From: Syntrophorhabdus sp. | GTDB lineage: Bacteria > Desulfobacterota > Syntrophorhabdia > Syntrophorhabdales > Syntrophorhabdaceae | DNA length: 44,897 bases | Direction of reading: 5' to 3' | Assembly: GCA_012719415.1 (NCBI GenBank) | Contig: JAAYAK010000099.1 | Span: 1 to 44,897, forward strand | Shown here: one piece after another, positions 6,756-14,402 of the stretch | How the letters are laid out: every line of letters begins with the position of its first letter | Numbering within the stretch: position 1 is the first letter of the stretch | Program-made: the position numbers and the translations under genes | Notes under the pieces: generated by a model | The model's input: only the letters and a program-made list of their open reading frames with translations | The model's database searches: none | Told to the model about the DNA's origin: nothing

Positions 6756-8473
6756 GGTGGATCGTGTGGCAGGAAGACCTGGCGAGTGAACTCAAGAACG
6801 CAGACAACGCGGCGGCAAGAACGAGGGTGATCGAGGGATACACTCAGCGGACGGGCTTAAGCTCACAACATCTCTACCGTGTCGCCCGCCAGTTCGGTTA
6901 TGTCTCCGGTCGTAAGGCGCGTGCCGACAAGGGTGTCCGGAGATCGGGGCTCACCGACAGGCAGGTGGAGCTGGTGGCCGGCCTCATACAGACCACGGCC
7001 CGCGAGGTCAAGGGCCCCATCATGCCCGTCGAGCGGTCCCTGGAGATCGCCGCCGACTCCGGCTGCCTTGAGGCGGACCAGGTCACCCCCGCGGGGATGA
7101 GGAACATCCTCAGGACGCACCAGCTCAACGCCGCGAGCATGAAGGTCGCGGACCCGCACAGCCGCATGCGCTCCCTCCATCCAAACCACTGCCATGTCTT
7201 CGATGTCAGTGTCTGCATCCAGTACTACCTCAAGGGAAAAAAGGGCCTGTGCATCATGGATGAGCGGGATTTTTATAAAAACAAGCTGCACAATTTCGCG
7301 AAGGTAAAGGCCCGGCTCCTGCGGTACGTGATCGTCGACCATTTCTCCGGCATGTTCTACTTCCGGTACTTTGAGGCTGCCGGCGAGTCACAGAACAACC
7401 TCTACACGTTTCTCGTTGAAGCCTGGCGGGGACGGGACGATGAACGTTACCCCTTCCGCGGGGTTCCCTTCCACCTGCTTATGGATAACGGCGCCGCCAA
7501 TTCAGCAAGGGCGGTTGTTTCCTTCCTGGAGCGCCTCGAGATCAACATCCCCGCAGGAAAGCCCTACAACTCCCAGCGACAGGGCGCCGTCGAGAGGATG
7601 CACGGCATCATCGAGGTGTGGTTCGAGTCGGGCCTCCGGCTGCAGCCGGCCTATGATCTCGACACCCTCAACGCCTGGGCCTTCGATTTCTGCGTCCACC
7701 ATAACGCGACCAGAATTCATACCAGGCACGGCATGACGCGCACCCAGTGCTGGCTGCTCATCCGGCAGGACCAGCTGCGCGAACTCCCCGACCGGGAGAT
7801 CCTCTCAGAGATCTACTCCTATACGGACGAACAGTTCACGCGGTCCGTTGGCCGGGAGTATTCGATATCCTACAAGGGAGAGACCTACAACCTCAAACAC
7901 GTCGAGGGCATCGTGCCCGGCGTTTCGACGGTACGGATCATCATCAAACCCTTCGATCCCGAAACCATCGGCGTCGCTTTCCGCGACGTGATTTACGAGG
8001 TGAAACCCGTAAAGATCCTGCCGGCGGAACTCGGGGCCTTTCCCGTCACCGCGGCGGTCATCGGCGAGGAGTTCAAATCGCAGCCGGACAGCGTGGTCCA
8101 GCAGGCGAAGAAAAGGATAGAGAACATGGCCTACGGTGAGGACAGGAAGAAGGACCAGATCCCCTTTGCGGGCCTTACGGTCTTCGGCCACCAGGCCGAC
8201 AAGGTGGACCTCACCCTGATGCCCAGAAAGGGAACGCCCATGGAGATCGACCGGGCGATCGTGGAGAAGAGGATATCCTTCACGGAGTTCCTGAAGCGCC
8301 TCACGGGCCGGGTGGGGGCCATATCAAAGGAAACGAACCGGCAGCTCAAGGCAGCCTTCGGGGACTCCATCGAGATATCGAGGGCGGACGAGGTCATCGC
8401 CCAGATCGAGGCGGAGGGCACCTGGAACATAGGGATCTCAAACAGCGGCGAAGTACAGATCGCCAACCAATAA
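6752..8473 (+). CDS. MuA-like DDE transposase
   Basis: 573 aa. Residues 1-60 form a small HTH region. The RNase H-like catalytic core follows with D151 ('CHVFDVSVC'), D245 ('LLMDNGAAN') and E281 ('QRQGAVERMHG'); the D-E spacing of 36 is the usual rve/DDE value. The C-terminal part (about 330-573) contains the beta-barrel and helical regions that in MuA contact MuB. It cuts and joins the prophage ends during replicative transposition. It starts at GTG 6752, overlapping the preceding stop; GTG 6764 is an alternative. It is shorter than Mu A (663 aa), in keeping with loss of part of the N-terminal end/enhancer-binding domains. Confidence 0.93.
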   Translation: MRWIVWQEDLASELKNADNAAARTRVIEGYTQRTGLSSQHLYRVARQFGYVSGRKARADKGVRRSGLTDRQVELVAGLIQTTAREVKGPIMPVERSLEIAADSGCLEADQVTPAGMRNILRTHQLNAASMKVADPHSRMRSLHPNHCHVFDVSVCIQYYLKGKKGLCIMDERDFYKNKLHNFAKVKARLLRYVIVDHFSGMFYFRYFEAAGESQNNLYTFLVEAWRGRDDERYPFRGVPFHLLMDNGAANSARAVVSFLERLEINIPAGKPYNSQRQGAVERMHGIIEVWFESGLRLQPAYDLDTLNAWAFDFCVHHNATRIHTRHGMTRTQCWLLIRQDQLRELPDREILSEIYSYTDEQFTRSVGREYSISYKGETYNLKHVEGIVPGVSTVRIIIKPFDPETIGVAFRDVIYEVKPVKILPAELGAFPVTAAVIGEEFKSQPDSVVQQAKKRIENMAYGEDRKKDQIPFAGLTVFGHQADKVDLTLMPRKGTPMEIDRAIVEKRISFTEFLKRLTGRVGAISKETNRQLKAAFGDSIEISRADEVIAQIEAEGTWNIGISNSGEVQIANQ

Positions 8474-8490
8474 ACAGGGGAGGTGACGGT

Positions 8491-9732
8491 GTGGCACAAA
8501 AGGCAACGGCATACAGGTTAACGGTGAAACCCATCATCCTGAAGCAGCTCCTCGTGGACTGCGACATCAACCAGGGAACGATCGGTGAGTTGACAGGGCT
8601 TGCCCGGACGACGATCAACATCGTCGTCAACAGGGGGTACATCCCCCTCGAACATCCGGAGTTCAAGGGCCGCGTCGAGGAGTTCATCGGCGGCAACGTG
8701 CGCGCCCGGAAATGGCTCGCGCAGCACTGCCTCAGGATCGAGAACATCTGGGATCCCCTGGGCCGGGAGATGAAGCGGGCCCATCCGGTGGGTACCATCG
8801 CGAGAATGGTGACAACACAGAGGAGAAAGGCTGTACTCAGCGGCGATCCGGAGCACATTCACGTAATACGGGAGGTAGAGGTGATCACAGAAGACACAAA
8901 GAGGCATTTCAAGCTTTTCAAAAACCCCTTCATCAACGACGTCCAGGAGGAGAAGGACATCTTCATGTCCGACGAGCACCACTACATCGAGGCGGCGATG
9001 ATCGACGCGGCCAAGCACGCGGGCTTCCTGGCGGTGGTGGGGGAGGTACAGAGCGGCAAGAGCATCATGCGGCGCAAGGTGGTCCTCACCCTCCAGCGCG
9101 AGGGGAACGTCCGGGTCATCTACCCCCAAATCGTCGACAAGGACCGGGTGACGGCGGCGTCCTTGTGCGACGCGATCATTCACGATATCAGCAGCGAGAA
9201 GCCGAAGATAAAACTCGAGGAGAAATCGAGGCAGGTCTTGAGGCTCCTCCTTGCCCGGCACAAGCAGGGCTCCCGGCACGTCATTATCGTGGAGGAGGCC
9301 CATGACCTCGGCTTCAAGGTCCTAAAGCTCCTCAAGCGGTTCTACGAGTTCGAGGACGGCTACACGAAGCTCCTCGGGATCATCCTCGTCGGTCAGCCGG
9401 AACTCAAGGACAAGCTCGACGAGGGTGAGCATCCCGACATGAGGGAGGTCATCCGGAGGATCCAGATCGCCGAGATCCGGGGACTCAACGGCAACATCAA
9501 GGACTATATGACCCTCAAGTTTAAACGGGTGGGCGCGAAGGTGGATGACATCTTCACCGACGAAGCCATCGCCTCGCTGTCGAAGCGGCTCACCGACAGG
9601 GACGGAAGGACGGGCAAGACGATAAGCCATGCCTACCCGGGCCTCGTGAACAACTACGCGGCGAAGGCGATGAACCTCGCCTGCCAGATGGGCTGCGAGA
9701 AGGTGACGGAAGAAGTGGTGATGGAGATATGA
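8491..9732 (+). CDS. MuB-like AAA+ ATPase, target-DNA selection protein
   Basis: 413 aa. The N-terminal HTH (about residues 28-50, 'GTIGELTGLARTTINIVVNRG') resembles the MuB N-terminal domain. The ATPase has Walker A GEVQSGKS (184-191) and Walker B VIIVEEAHD (264-272). In Mu, ATP-bound B coats target DNA, activates MuA and gives target immunity. GTG 8491 is preferred, with GGGGAGGTGAC just upstream. It follows the transposase by 17 bp and overlaps the next small gene (ATGA). Confidence 0.92.
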   Translation: MAQKATAYRLTVKPIILKQLLVDCDINQGTIGELTGLARTTINIVVNRGYIPLEHPEFKGRVEEFIGGNVRARKWLAQHCLRIENIWDPLGREMKRAHPVGTIARMVTTQRRKAVLSGDPEHIHVIREVEVITEDTKRHFKLFKNPFINDVQEEKDIFMSDEHHYIEAAMIDAAKHAGFLAVVGEVQSGKSIMRRKVVLTLQREGNVRVIYPQIVDKDRVTAASLCDAIIHDISSEKPKIKLEEKSRQVLRLLLARHKQGSRHVIIVEEAHDLGFKVLKLLKRFYEFEDGYTKLLGIILVGQPELKDKLDEGEHPDMREVIRRIQIAEIRGLNGNIKDYMTLKFKRVGAKVDDIFTDEAIASLSKRLTDRDGRTGKTISHAYPGLVNNYAAKAMNLACQMGCEKVTEEVVMEI

Positions 9733-9932
9733 GGACACGGCAGAGGACACAATCCTATAAGAGGCAGTCGGGCACCGGCGCGTATCCCGGCAACCCGACC
9801 GCGAAGCCACCCAGGTACCCCAACGGCGACGTGTGGTGCCAGCGTCACAGCGATCGCATTGACCACGCGGTCTGCATTGCCCGCGCCGTGAGACAGCCCG
9901 AGAAGTGCAAGGGCTGTCCCCTTAACCTGTGA
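9729..9932 (+). CDS. Small cysteine-motif protein, 67 aa
   Basis: The start codon overlaps the MuB stop. Cysteines at 37, 49, 60 and 63, the last pair in 'CKGC', together with H40/H46, form a plausible single zinc site. No family recognised. Its place in the early operon suggests an accessory regulator. Confidence 0.6.
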   Translation: MRTRQRTQSYKRQSGTGAYPGNPTAKPPRYPNGDVWCQRHSDRIDHAVCIARAVRQPEKCKGCPLNL

Positions 9933-9945
9933 GACGAGGTGAAAC

Positions 9946-10242
9946 ATGATGAGACGTAAGAAGATAGCACGAAACATCTTCTGGGTCCTTCTCCTGGCGA
10001 CGGTGTTCTTCGCCGGCTGGCAGGCCCGGGGAGAGCGCTCATTTCAGCGCGGTTTTGAAACGGGTTACGAGGCCGCATCCAATCATATCTCCTCCCGGAT
10101 CCGCGCGGGGATGAAAGAGGTGCAGCCCTTCTACATCGCCGATATCGGTTTTCGGTTTTCACCCAGAGGCTACACCATCGCGGGGATCCGTTTCCTGGGC
10201 GATGAGAGGGCATACACCGCACAAGCGGAGGCAAAACCATGA
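9946..10242 (+). CDS. Small single-pass membrane protein, 98 aa
   Basis: The basic start 'MMRRKKIARN' is followed by a hydrophobic segment (about residues 10-26) and a soluble tail of about 70 residues, giving an N-in membrane anchor. No family recognised. It overlaps the next gene by 4 bp. Early-expressed phage membrane proteins often affect exclusion or host envelope, but nothing here proves it. Confidence 0.55.
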   Translation: MMRRKKIARNIFWVLLLATVFFAGWQARGERSFQRGFETGYEAASNHISSRIRAGMKEVQPFYIADIGFRFSPRGYTIAGIRFLGDERAYTAQAEAKP

Positions 10243-10415
10243 AGGCGGCTCTGGAGATATGGAAGGACGCGGCAGTCATCCGGATCATGGATGACTCAGG
10301 AAGGGTTATCGACCGCTACGAGACGGACGCGATACACATCGATAACCACCAGTATGAAAAACGGCACGAGGATCCGGAGGGAACGCTCCCGATCGTGCCG
10401 AAGACAGTGAGCTGA
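10239..10415 (+). CDS. Small phage protein, 58 aa
   Basis: ATG 10239 overlaps the preceding stop (ATGA). The frame ends at TGA 10413-10415. The product (MKAALEIWKDAAVIRIMDDS...) is acidic and probably a small alpha/beta fold. No family recognised. Support is the coupled start and the tight operon spacing. Confidence 0.5.
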   Translation: MKAALEIWKDAAVIRIMDDSGRVIDRYETDAIHIDNHQYEKRHEDPEGTLPIVPKTVS

Positions 10416-10424
10416 GGGGGAGAC

Positions 10425-10637
10425 ATGGTCAATTCAAACGACACAATAACCGTTCGCTACGCCCACTGCGGCTCTACCTATGTAGCCCGCTGCCAGGGCA
10501 AGACCGCATCTTGCACATCGTGCGCGAAGGGCGCGGCAAAGGCAGTGGCAAGGAAGATCATGGGCAACCGGCCCCATGCGGTGGTCCGCATAGACGGAGA
10601 CCGGTTGTGGAAGATCGTGGAAGAAAGTAACGACTAA
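10425..10637 (+). CDS. Small phage protein with paired cysteines, 70 aa
   Basis: Residues 14-33 contain C15, C23, C30 and C33 ('CTSC' at 30-33), a compact potential zinc knuckle followed by a basic helix 'KAVARKIMGNRPHAVVRI'. GGGGGAG lies 5-6 nt before the ATG. Probably nucleic-acid binding; function unknown. It lies directly before Gam. Confidence 0.55.
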   Translation: MVNSNDTITVRYAHCGSTYVARCQGKTASCTSCAKGAAKAVARKIMGNRPHAVVRIDGDRLWKIVEESND

Positions 10638-10646
10638 GGAGGATAT

Positions 10647-11147
10647 ATGGCAAAGATCATCAAGACATCGGATTACACGGACTGGCCCGAGGTTGACGGC
10701 GCCCTGAGGCGCATGGGCGAGATCGACATCAAGCTCCAGAAGCTCGAGGGCGAGATGACCCTCAAGATCAACGAGATCAAAGCGGAATATGACGTGAAGG
10801 CCGAGGGACTGAAAGCCGAGCACAAGGCCATCGAAGAAAACATCACCCTCTTCGCCGAGTCCAGGAAACAGGAATTTGCCAGGGTCCGCTCAAAGGACCT
10901 CACTTTCGGGGTTGTGGCCTACCGGGTGGTTACAAAGGTGGTCCTGAAAAGCAAGGCGGCAACGGTGGCGGCCCTCAAGGCCCTGGGGCTCGTGCAGTAT
11001 CTCAGGATCATCGAGGAGCCCGATAAGGAGGCCATGAGCGGCCTTGATGCAACAACGCTCGCGAAATGCGGCGCCACGTTGAAAACCGAGGACAAACTCC
11101 GGATCGAGCCCAACATGGAGAAGATAAAGGAGAAGGAGGCGGCATGA
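10647..11147 (+). CDS. gam: Gam-like host-nuclease inhibitor
   Basis: 166 aa with the Mu Gam layout: an N-terminal long coiled coil (about residues 20-78, 'GEIDIKLQKLEGEMTLKINEIKAEY') followed by a C-terminal beta/alpha domain ('RSKDLTFGVVAYRVVTKVVLKSKAATVAALKALG'). Mu Gam binds ends of linear double-stranded DNA and protects them from RecBCD; it is the phage relative of Ku. AGGAGG precedes the start. The stop overlaps the next gene. Confidence 0.9.
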   Translation: MAKIIKTSDYTDWPEVDGALRRMGEIDIKLQKLEGEMTLKINEIKAEYDVKAEGLKAEHKAIEENITLFAESRKQEFARVRSKDLTFGVVAYRVVTKVVLKSKAATVAALKALGLVQYLRIIEEPDKEAMSGLDATTLAKCGATLKTEDKLRIEPNMEKIKEKEAA

Positions 11148-11329
11148 AACGGCGCGATCCCCAGGAACTCCTGCGGACGATGAGGAGACTGTGCCCGCCC
11201 GGGGAAGATACGGGCGCGCCGATCGGGATCATCTCCCGGGATGACACGGGATTCCTGGCGCGGATGGAGCTAACCCCCGAGGCGGCGCGGTGCATCGAGA
11301 AGAAGCTCCGTCAGCCGCGGGCTGAGTAG
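11144..11329 (+). CDS. Small phage protein after Gam, 61 aa
   Basis: The ATG at 11144 overlaps the Gam stop (ATGA), with GGAGG in the Gam C-terminus as ribosome-binding site. The product is basic at both ends (starts MKRRDPQELLRTMRRL). No family recognised. A longer in-frame version starting inside gam is unlikely. Confidence 0.5.
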   Translation: MKRRDPQELLRTMRRLCPPGEDTGAPIGIISRDDTGFLARMELTPEAARCIEKKLRQPRAE

Positions 11330-11338
11330 ACGGCCGAA

Positions 11339-11384
11339 ACCATTTTCGTGACTCCGCGAAAATGGTCTGCCGGTGATGCCGGCA
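11339..11384. repeat. Two adjacent perfect hairpins in the gap after the gam operon
   Basis: ACCATTTTCG / TGACTCCG / CGAAAATGGT (11339-11366) is a perfect 10-bp stem with an 8-nt loop. It is followed at once by TGCCGG / TGATG / CCGGCA (11368-11384). There is no T-run after either, so these are not simple intrinsic terminators. They may be an operator or a processing or attenuation signal separating the early operon from the peptidase cassette. Confidence 0.55.
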
Positions 11385-11404
11385 CTGAGGAGGCTAAGAA
11401 ACGG

Positions 11405-11797
11405 ATGACACCAGTTATGCAAACAAGATTCGGACGGCAGGGTAATTGCTTTGAGGCATGCATTGCCTCTTTACTCGACATGAGCATAGAACGGATACCC
11501 GATCTGGCCGCATACGACGACGATGGAGAATGGATGGGCAGACTCAATGAGTGGCTCTCGAAAATGGGACTTGCCTATTTCGAAGCAAGAATACCGAGAG
11601 ACGAGATGAAGGGATTCTTCAGCGACAAGGACTTCTGCCACGTGATGATAGGTCCAACAAACAGGTTCACCGATCTGCAACACGCGGTGGTGGGCCGCAA
11701 GGGGCAATTGGTCCACGATCCGCACCCGGATGGAGTTGGGGTATTATCAGAACCTGAATCGCTGCGGATAGGCGTGATTGTCCGACAGTGCGTGTAG
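11405..11797 (+). CDS. Putative papain/C39-fold cysteine peptidase-like protein
   Basis: 130 aa. The pattern 'RQGNCFEACIASLLDM' (cysteine nucleophile at the start of a helix), 'DLQHAVVGRKG' (histidine on a strand) and 'LVHDPHPDGVG' (aspartate) matches the Cys-His-Asp order of papain-like/C39 peptidases. Phages and prophages often carry such small single-domain versions of unknown role. The ATG at 11405 follows GAGGAGG (11387-11393). A GTG at 11348 would extend it, but that region is the hairpin. DNA here is slightly more AT-rich than the core phage genes. Catalysis is inferred from motif order only. Confidence 0.55.
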   Translation: MTPVMQTRFGRQGNCFEACIASLLDMSIERIPDLAAYDDDGEWMGRLNEWLSKMGLAYFEARIPRDEMKGFFSDKDFCHVMIGPTNRFTDLQHAVVGRKGQLVHDPHPDGVGVLSEPESLRIGVIVRQCV

Positions 11798-11819
11798 CGG
11801 AAAGGGAGGTACAGCTGAT

Positions 11820-12368
11820 ATGAGCAAGATCTTCGAATTCGGAACGTTACCGAGTGTGGCCGCCAGGGAGATGTATCGCCGGGCCAGACACGGGATCTAC
11901 ACCGGGGCCGACACGCGGGAGAACAGCAGGCTGGTCAGGCACTGCACTGGTCAATGGTCAGACGGAGTCCTGCGTACCATCATGATATTCACCAGGGATG
12001 TGGGGCACCACAGCGGCGGCATGTTCAAGAACCCGGATTATGAGCGGTGCCTTCACCTGTCGCTGTCGTTCCGCGCGGCGCTCACGGGGCGTACCGCGGG
12101 GAAGAGCGAACGGCTCACGAAGATGTGGATCGACGTTTTCTTCCCGCCCGACTACCAGCGCTGTCTGTGGGTGGAGTCCCCGAAGAGCGAAAAGGGCCAG
12201 ACCCTGGACGTATGGCATTACCGGGTCTTCTGCGATATCCACTGGCGGCCGATCATCCCCCGCAAGGAGGTCTACACGAGTGAGTTCACGGAACTCGGGT
12301 GGCAGTCCTTCTCCGAGCTGCACGATGGGAAGGAAGCGATAATGGCCGGGTGGGGAGGTCAACCGTAA
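11820..12368 (+). CDS. Phage protein of unknown function, 182 aa
   Basis: ATG 11820 follows AAGGGAGG closely. The product is a globular-looking alpha/beta protein rich in Trp, His and Arg ('YRRARHGIYTGADTRENSRLVRHCTGQWSDGV...IMIFTRDVGHHSGGMFKNPDYERCLHLSLSF') without membrane segments. No family recognised. Its stop overlaps the next start (TAATG), so it is coupled with the ASCH-domain gene. Confidence 0.55.
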   Translation: MSKIFEFGTLPSVAAREMYRRARHGIYTGADTRENSRLVRHCTGQWSDGVLRTIMIFTRDVGHHSGGMFKNPDYERCLHLSLSFRAALTGRTAGKSERLTKMWIDVFFPPDYQRCLWVESPKSEKGQTLDVWHYRVFCDIHWRPIIPRKEVYTSEFTELGWQSFSELHDGKEAIMAGWGGQP

Positions 12369-12733
12369 TGGCAATCCTCAACTTTCAGAAACGATTCGCT
12401 GTCATCGTAGCACTTGGGGTCAAGAGGCAAACTATTCGGGCCAGGAGAAAGTACCCGATCAGAGAGGGAGAAGATCTTGCTCTCTATACCGGGCTCCGTA
12501 CGAAGTCGTCAGAGCTCCTGAGGAGGGCACGATGTCTTTATGCCCGTGACATATCTATGGACCTGGACATCGACGGCCGGCCGCAAATCATCATCGCCGG
12601 CTACGGGCCCCTGTCATATGAAGAGAAGAAGGACCTTGCAATGAAAGACGGTTTCAGCAGCATCGACAGGATGCTCGTCTATTTCCACGCTACGTACGGA
12701 CTGCCTTTCGAGGGGCAACTGATCAAATGGTGA
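12368..12733 (+). CDS. ASCH-domain (PUA-like) RNA-binding protein
   Basis: 121 aa that fit a phage ASCH domain: 'FQKRFAVIVALGVKRQTIRARRKYPIREGEDLALYTGLRTKSSELL' (the K-x-Q-T-I-R signature and G-(D/E)-x-L-x-L-Y-T-G strand), then a second strand region and an aromatic C-terminus. ASCH domains share the PUA-like fold and are predicted to bind RNA; some are amidohydrolases acting on modified nucleosides. The start overlaps the previous stop and the stop overlaps the next start. Confidence 0.75.
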   Translation: MAILNFQKRFAVIVALGVKRQTIRARRKYPIREGEDLALYTGLRTKSSELLRRARCLYARDISMDLDIDGRPQIIIAGYGPLSYEEKKDLAMKDGFSSIDRMLVYFHATYGLPFEGQLIKW

Positions 12734-13038
12734 ACACAGCCAATGATGACCGTAACCGCCGTCACCCGCAATGCGGCAAAGATCTCACAAAATCCTCCAG
12801 AACTCTCCCCGCCGGAGGAGAGCAATTGCGGGATCCGGCAATAACCGATCTCGGGAGTGTATCCATCATGAATGACGACACCCGCCACGTGGAACTGACA
12901 ACGGACTGCTGGACCTGCGGAAAACCCATGACACGCTTCGCCCAGGATTCCTGGTACTGGTACTACCGGTGCGAGGACTGCGGGGTGGAGCGTATGTATC
13001 CCAAGGAGAAAAGCGATGCTGATATGCCCGAAATGTAG
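12727..13038 (+). CDS. Zinc-ribbon protein, 103 aa
   Basis: The C-terminal half (residues 60-95) is a clear zinc ribbon: CWTCGKPM and, 20 residues later, CEDCGVERM. The first 45 residues are low in structure. An internal ATG at 12868 would give a 56-aa protein containing just the ribbon and may be the true start. It overlaps the ASCH gene at its 5' end and the next gene at its 3' end. Confidence 0.6.
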   Translation: MVNTANDDRNRRHPQCGKDLTKSSRTLPAGGEQLRDPAITDLGSVSIMNDDTRHVELTTDCWTCGKPMTRFAQDSWYWYYRCEDCGVERMYPKEKSDADMPEM

Positions 13039-13528
13039 CTCCGGCAACATAGTGCCCGACAGATGGTCCGAGTCGGGCCAGAGGTGCCTGATGTGCGGTA
13101 CTAACCGCGGCTTCATCGAGAGAGAGAGAGAGAGAGAGAGAGTAAAAGACATGCCCGATCAACTCTCCCTTGATTTTGACAGGCCCGCTCTGACGGAGGA
13201 GCAAAAGCAGATCTTAAGCTTGCTTCGCAAGGGCAGGAAAAACGCGATACGCGAGAAGGCCCTTTCTGCCATGACGGGGATCTCCGGCGTGCGGGTCCGG
13301 CAGATCATCAAGCATCTCACCGAGCATCACGGCGTTCTGGTGGTTTCCTCGACGGCAAATCCTCCCGGGTTCTACTTTCCGGAGACCAGGGAGGAGTACC
13401 GGGCAGGCGTCGCGCAGTATGTAAACAGGATCCGGTCCCTGGCGGTCCGGCTAAGGGCAATGGACCGCGAGGCCTACGAATCGTTATTTGGTCAGGAGAG
13501 GCTGGCAATACAAAACCTAAACATTTAA
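13016..13528 (+). CDS. Zinc ribbon joined to a winged-helix protein through a (GA)n tract
   Basis: 170 aa in two parts. Residues 1-35 are a zinc ribbon (CPKC and CLMC knuckles). Residues 36-44 are an ERERERER linker encoded by a 25-nt GA repeat. From M46 onward the protein ('MPDQLSLDFDRPALTEEQKQILSLLRKGRKNAIREKALSAMTGISGVRVRQIIKHLTEHHGVLVVS') is a winged helix similar to small phage regulators that begin MPDQLSLDF-like. It may really be two genes, a 36-aa ribbon and a 125-aa winged helix (13151-13528), with the GA tract acting as Shine-Dalgarno for the second. Length changes of the tract would break the fusion. Confidence 0.65.
   Translation: MLICPKCSSGNIVPDRWSESGQRCLMCGTNRGFIERERERERVKDMPDQLSLDFDRPALTEEQKQILSLLRKGRKNAIREKALSAMTGISGVRVRQIIKHLTEHHGVLVVSSTANPPGFYFPETREEYRAGVAQYVNRIRSLAVRLRAMDREAYESLFGQERLAIQNLNI
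13118..13142 (+). repeat. (GA)12.5 dinucleotide repeat
   Basis: A perfect 25-nt GA/AG run inside a coding frame, ending 8 nt before an in-frame ATG at 13151. It is coding (ERERERER) and also purine-rich enough to serve as ribosome-binding site. Perfect repeats of this length are prone to slippage. Confidence 0.9.
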
Positions 13529-13542
13529 GGAGGGTATTACGT

Positions 13543-14100
13543 ATGGAGACAATCAAGGTCAGAATCGAAGGAACGGCACCGCTGATGCAGCACCGGTACG
13601 TGTTCAAGGATGAACTGGCACAGAAGACCCAGAAGAAGACGGGCGCAAAGGATTACAGCGATGAGTGGAAAACGGCGCTCCACTGGGACGATGTGATCGG
13701 AGTCTTTGAGCCGGCAAGCCACATCGAGGGTGCGCTCATCAAGGCGGCGGTCAACTTCCAGATAACGGGCAAGGGCAAGAAAACCTACAAGGACCTCTTC
13801 AAGAGCGCGGTCTTTGTCACCCCGGACTACATTCCCCACGGACTGAAGGGCTCTCCGGAAAAGCTCCTGGAATCGGGGAAGCTGACCGTGGACAAGAGGC
13901 TTGTGAGGGTCAATAACTCGGGCGTTGAGAGGATGCGCCCCATGCTCAGGAACTGGTCCCTGGAATTCGACATCGAGGTGCATGATCCCCAGATCCCCCG
14001 GGAGGTGGTGAAGGAGGTCCTGGACCTTGCAGGCAAACAGTACGGCATCGGGGATTTCAGGCCGAGATATGGAAGGTTTATGGTGACGCGATTTGAATAA
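13543..14100 (+). CDS. Conserved-looking phage protein of unknown function, 185 aa
   Basis: Starts with AAGGAGGG upstream. 'IEGTAPLMQHRYVF' opens the protein; 'FEPASHIEGALIKAAVNFQITGKGKKTYKDLFKSAVFV' and the closing 'YGIGDFRPRYGRFMVTRFE' look like conserved blocks. It is highly basic and aromatic, suggesting nucleic-acid binding. The start and end blocks are faintly reminiscent of RAMP-fold proteins, but I cannot support that. It is the last gene before the G-rich repeat tract. Confidence 0.6.
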   Translation: METIKVRIEGTAPLMQHRYVFKDELAQKTQKKTGAKDYSDEWKTALHWDDVIGVFEPASHIEGALIKAAVNFQITGKGKKTYKDLFKSAVFVTPDYIPHGLKGSPEKLLESGKLTVDKRLVRVNNSGVERMRPMLRNWSLEFDIEVHDPQIPREVVKEVLDLAGKQYGIGDFRPRYGRFMVTRFE

Positions 14101-14402
14101 TCGGGCGAGGCATGGCCGGATGAGCTGTGGTTCGGTGGGCTCGGCCCGGTATGGTGTGGTTTCGCGTGGCGGGCTATGTCGAGTCAAGGCAAGGCAAGGC
14201 GAAACACCCCTTCGGGGGTGTCACCGGATGATATCCGGTCTGATGAGCCTCAGGGCAAGGCGGTTTGTGGCCGGGTTATGGTTAGGCGCGATCGGGTGAG
14301 GTTAGGCGGGCTCAGGTGCGGCTCGGCAAATGCTGGCATGGCGAGGCGAGCTTTGGCAAGGCAAGGTCTGGCAAGGCAGGGATTATTTGCTTGGGAGGTT
14401 TT
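14101..14402 (+). repeat. G-rich degenerate repeat tract upstream of gemA
   Basis: About 300 bp without a convincing gene. It is built from degenerate GGCAAGGC / GGCGAGGC / GGTTAGGC-type units, e.g. AAGGCAAGGCAAGGCG at 14186-14201 and GGCAAGGCAAGG at 14357-14368, almost free of C-runs on this strand. In the middle are two perfect hairpins (14204-14221 and 14223-14239). Short GGCAAGGC-like repeat blocks in front of gemA are something I recall from other transposable phages. Function unknown; candidates are a middle-promoter regulatory region, transcript pausing, or a recombination hot spot. Confidence 0.7.
14204..14239 (+). terminator. Tandem hairpins, first with a UUCG tetraloop
   Basis: ACACCCC-TTCG-GGGGTGT (14204-14221) is a perfect 7-bp stem closed by C(UUCG)G, the most stable RNA tetraloop. 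One base later, ACCGGAT-GAT-ATCCGGT (14223-14239) forms a second perfect 7-bp stem. No T-run follows, so a Rho-independent terminator is not typical; transcript 3'-end protection or processing is possible. Confidence 0.55.
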
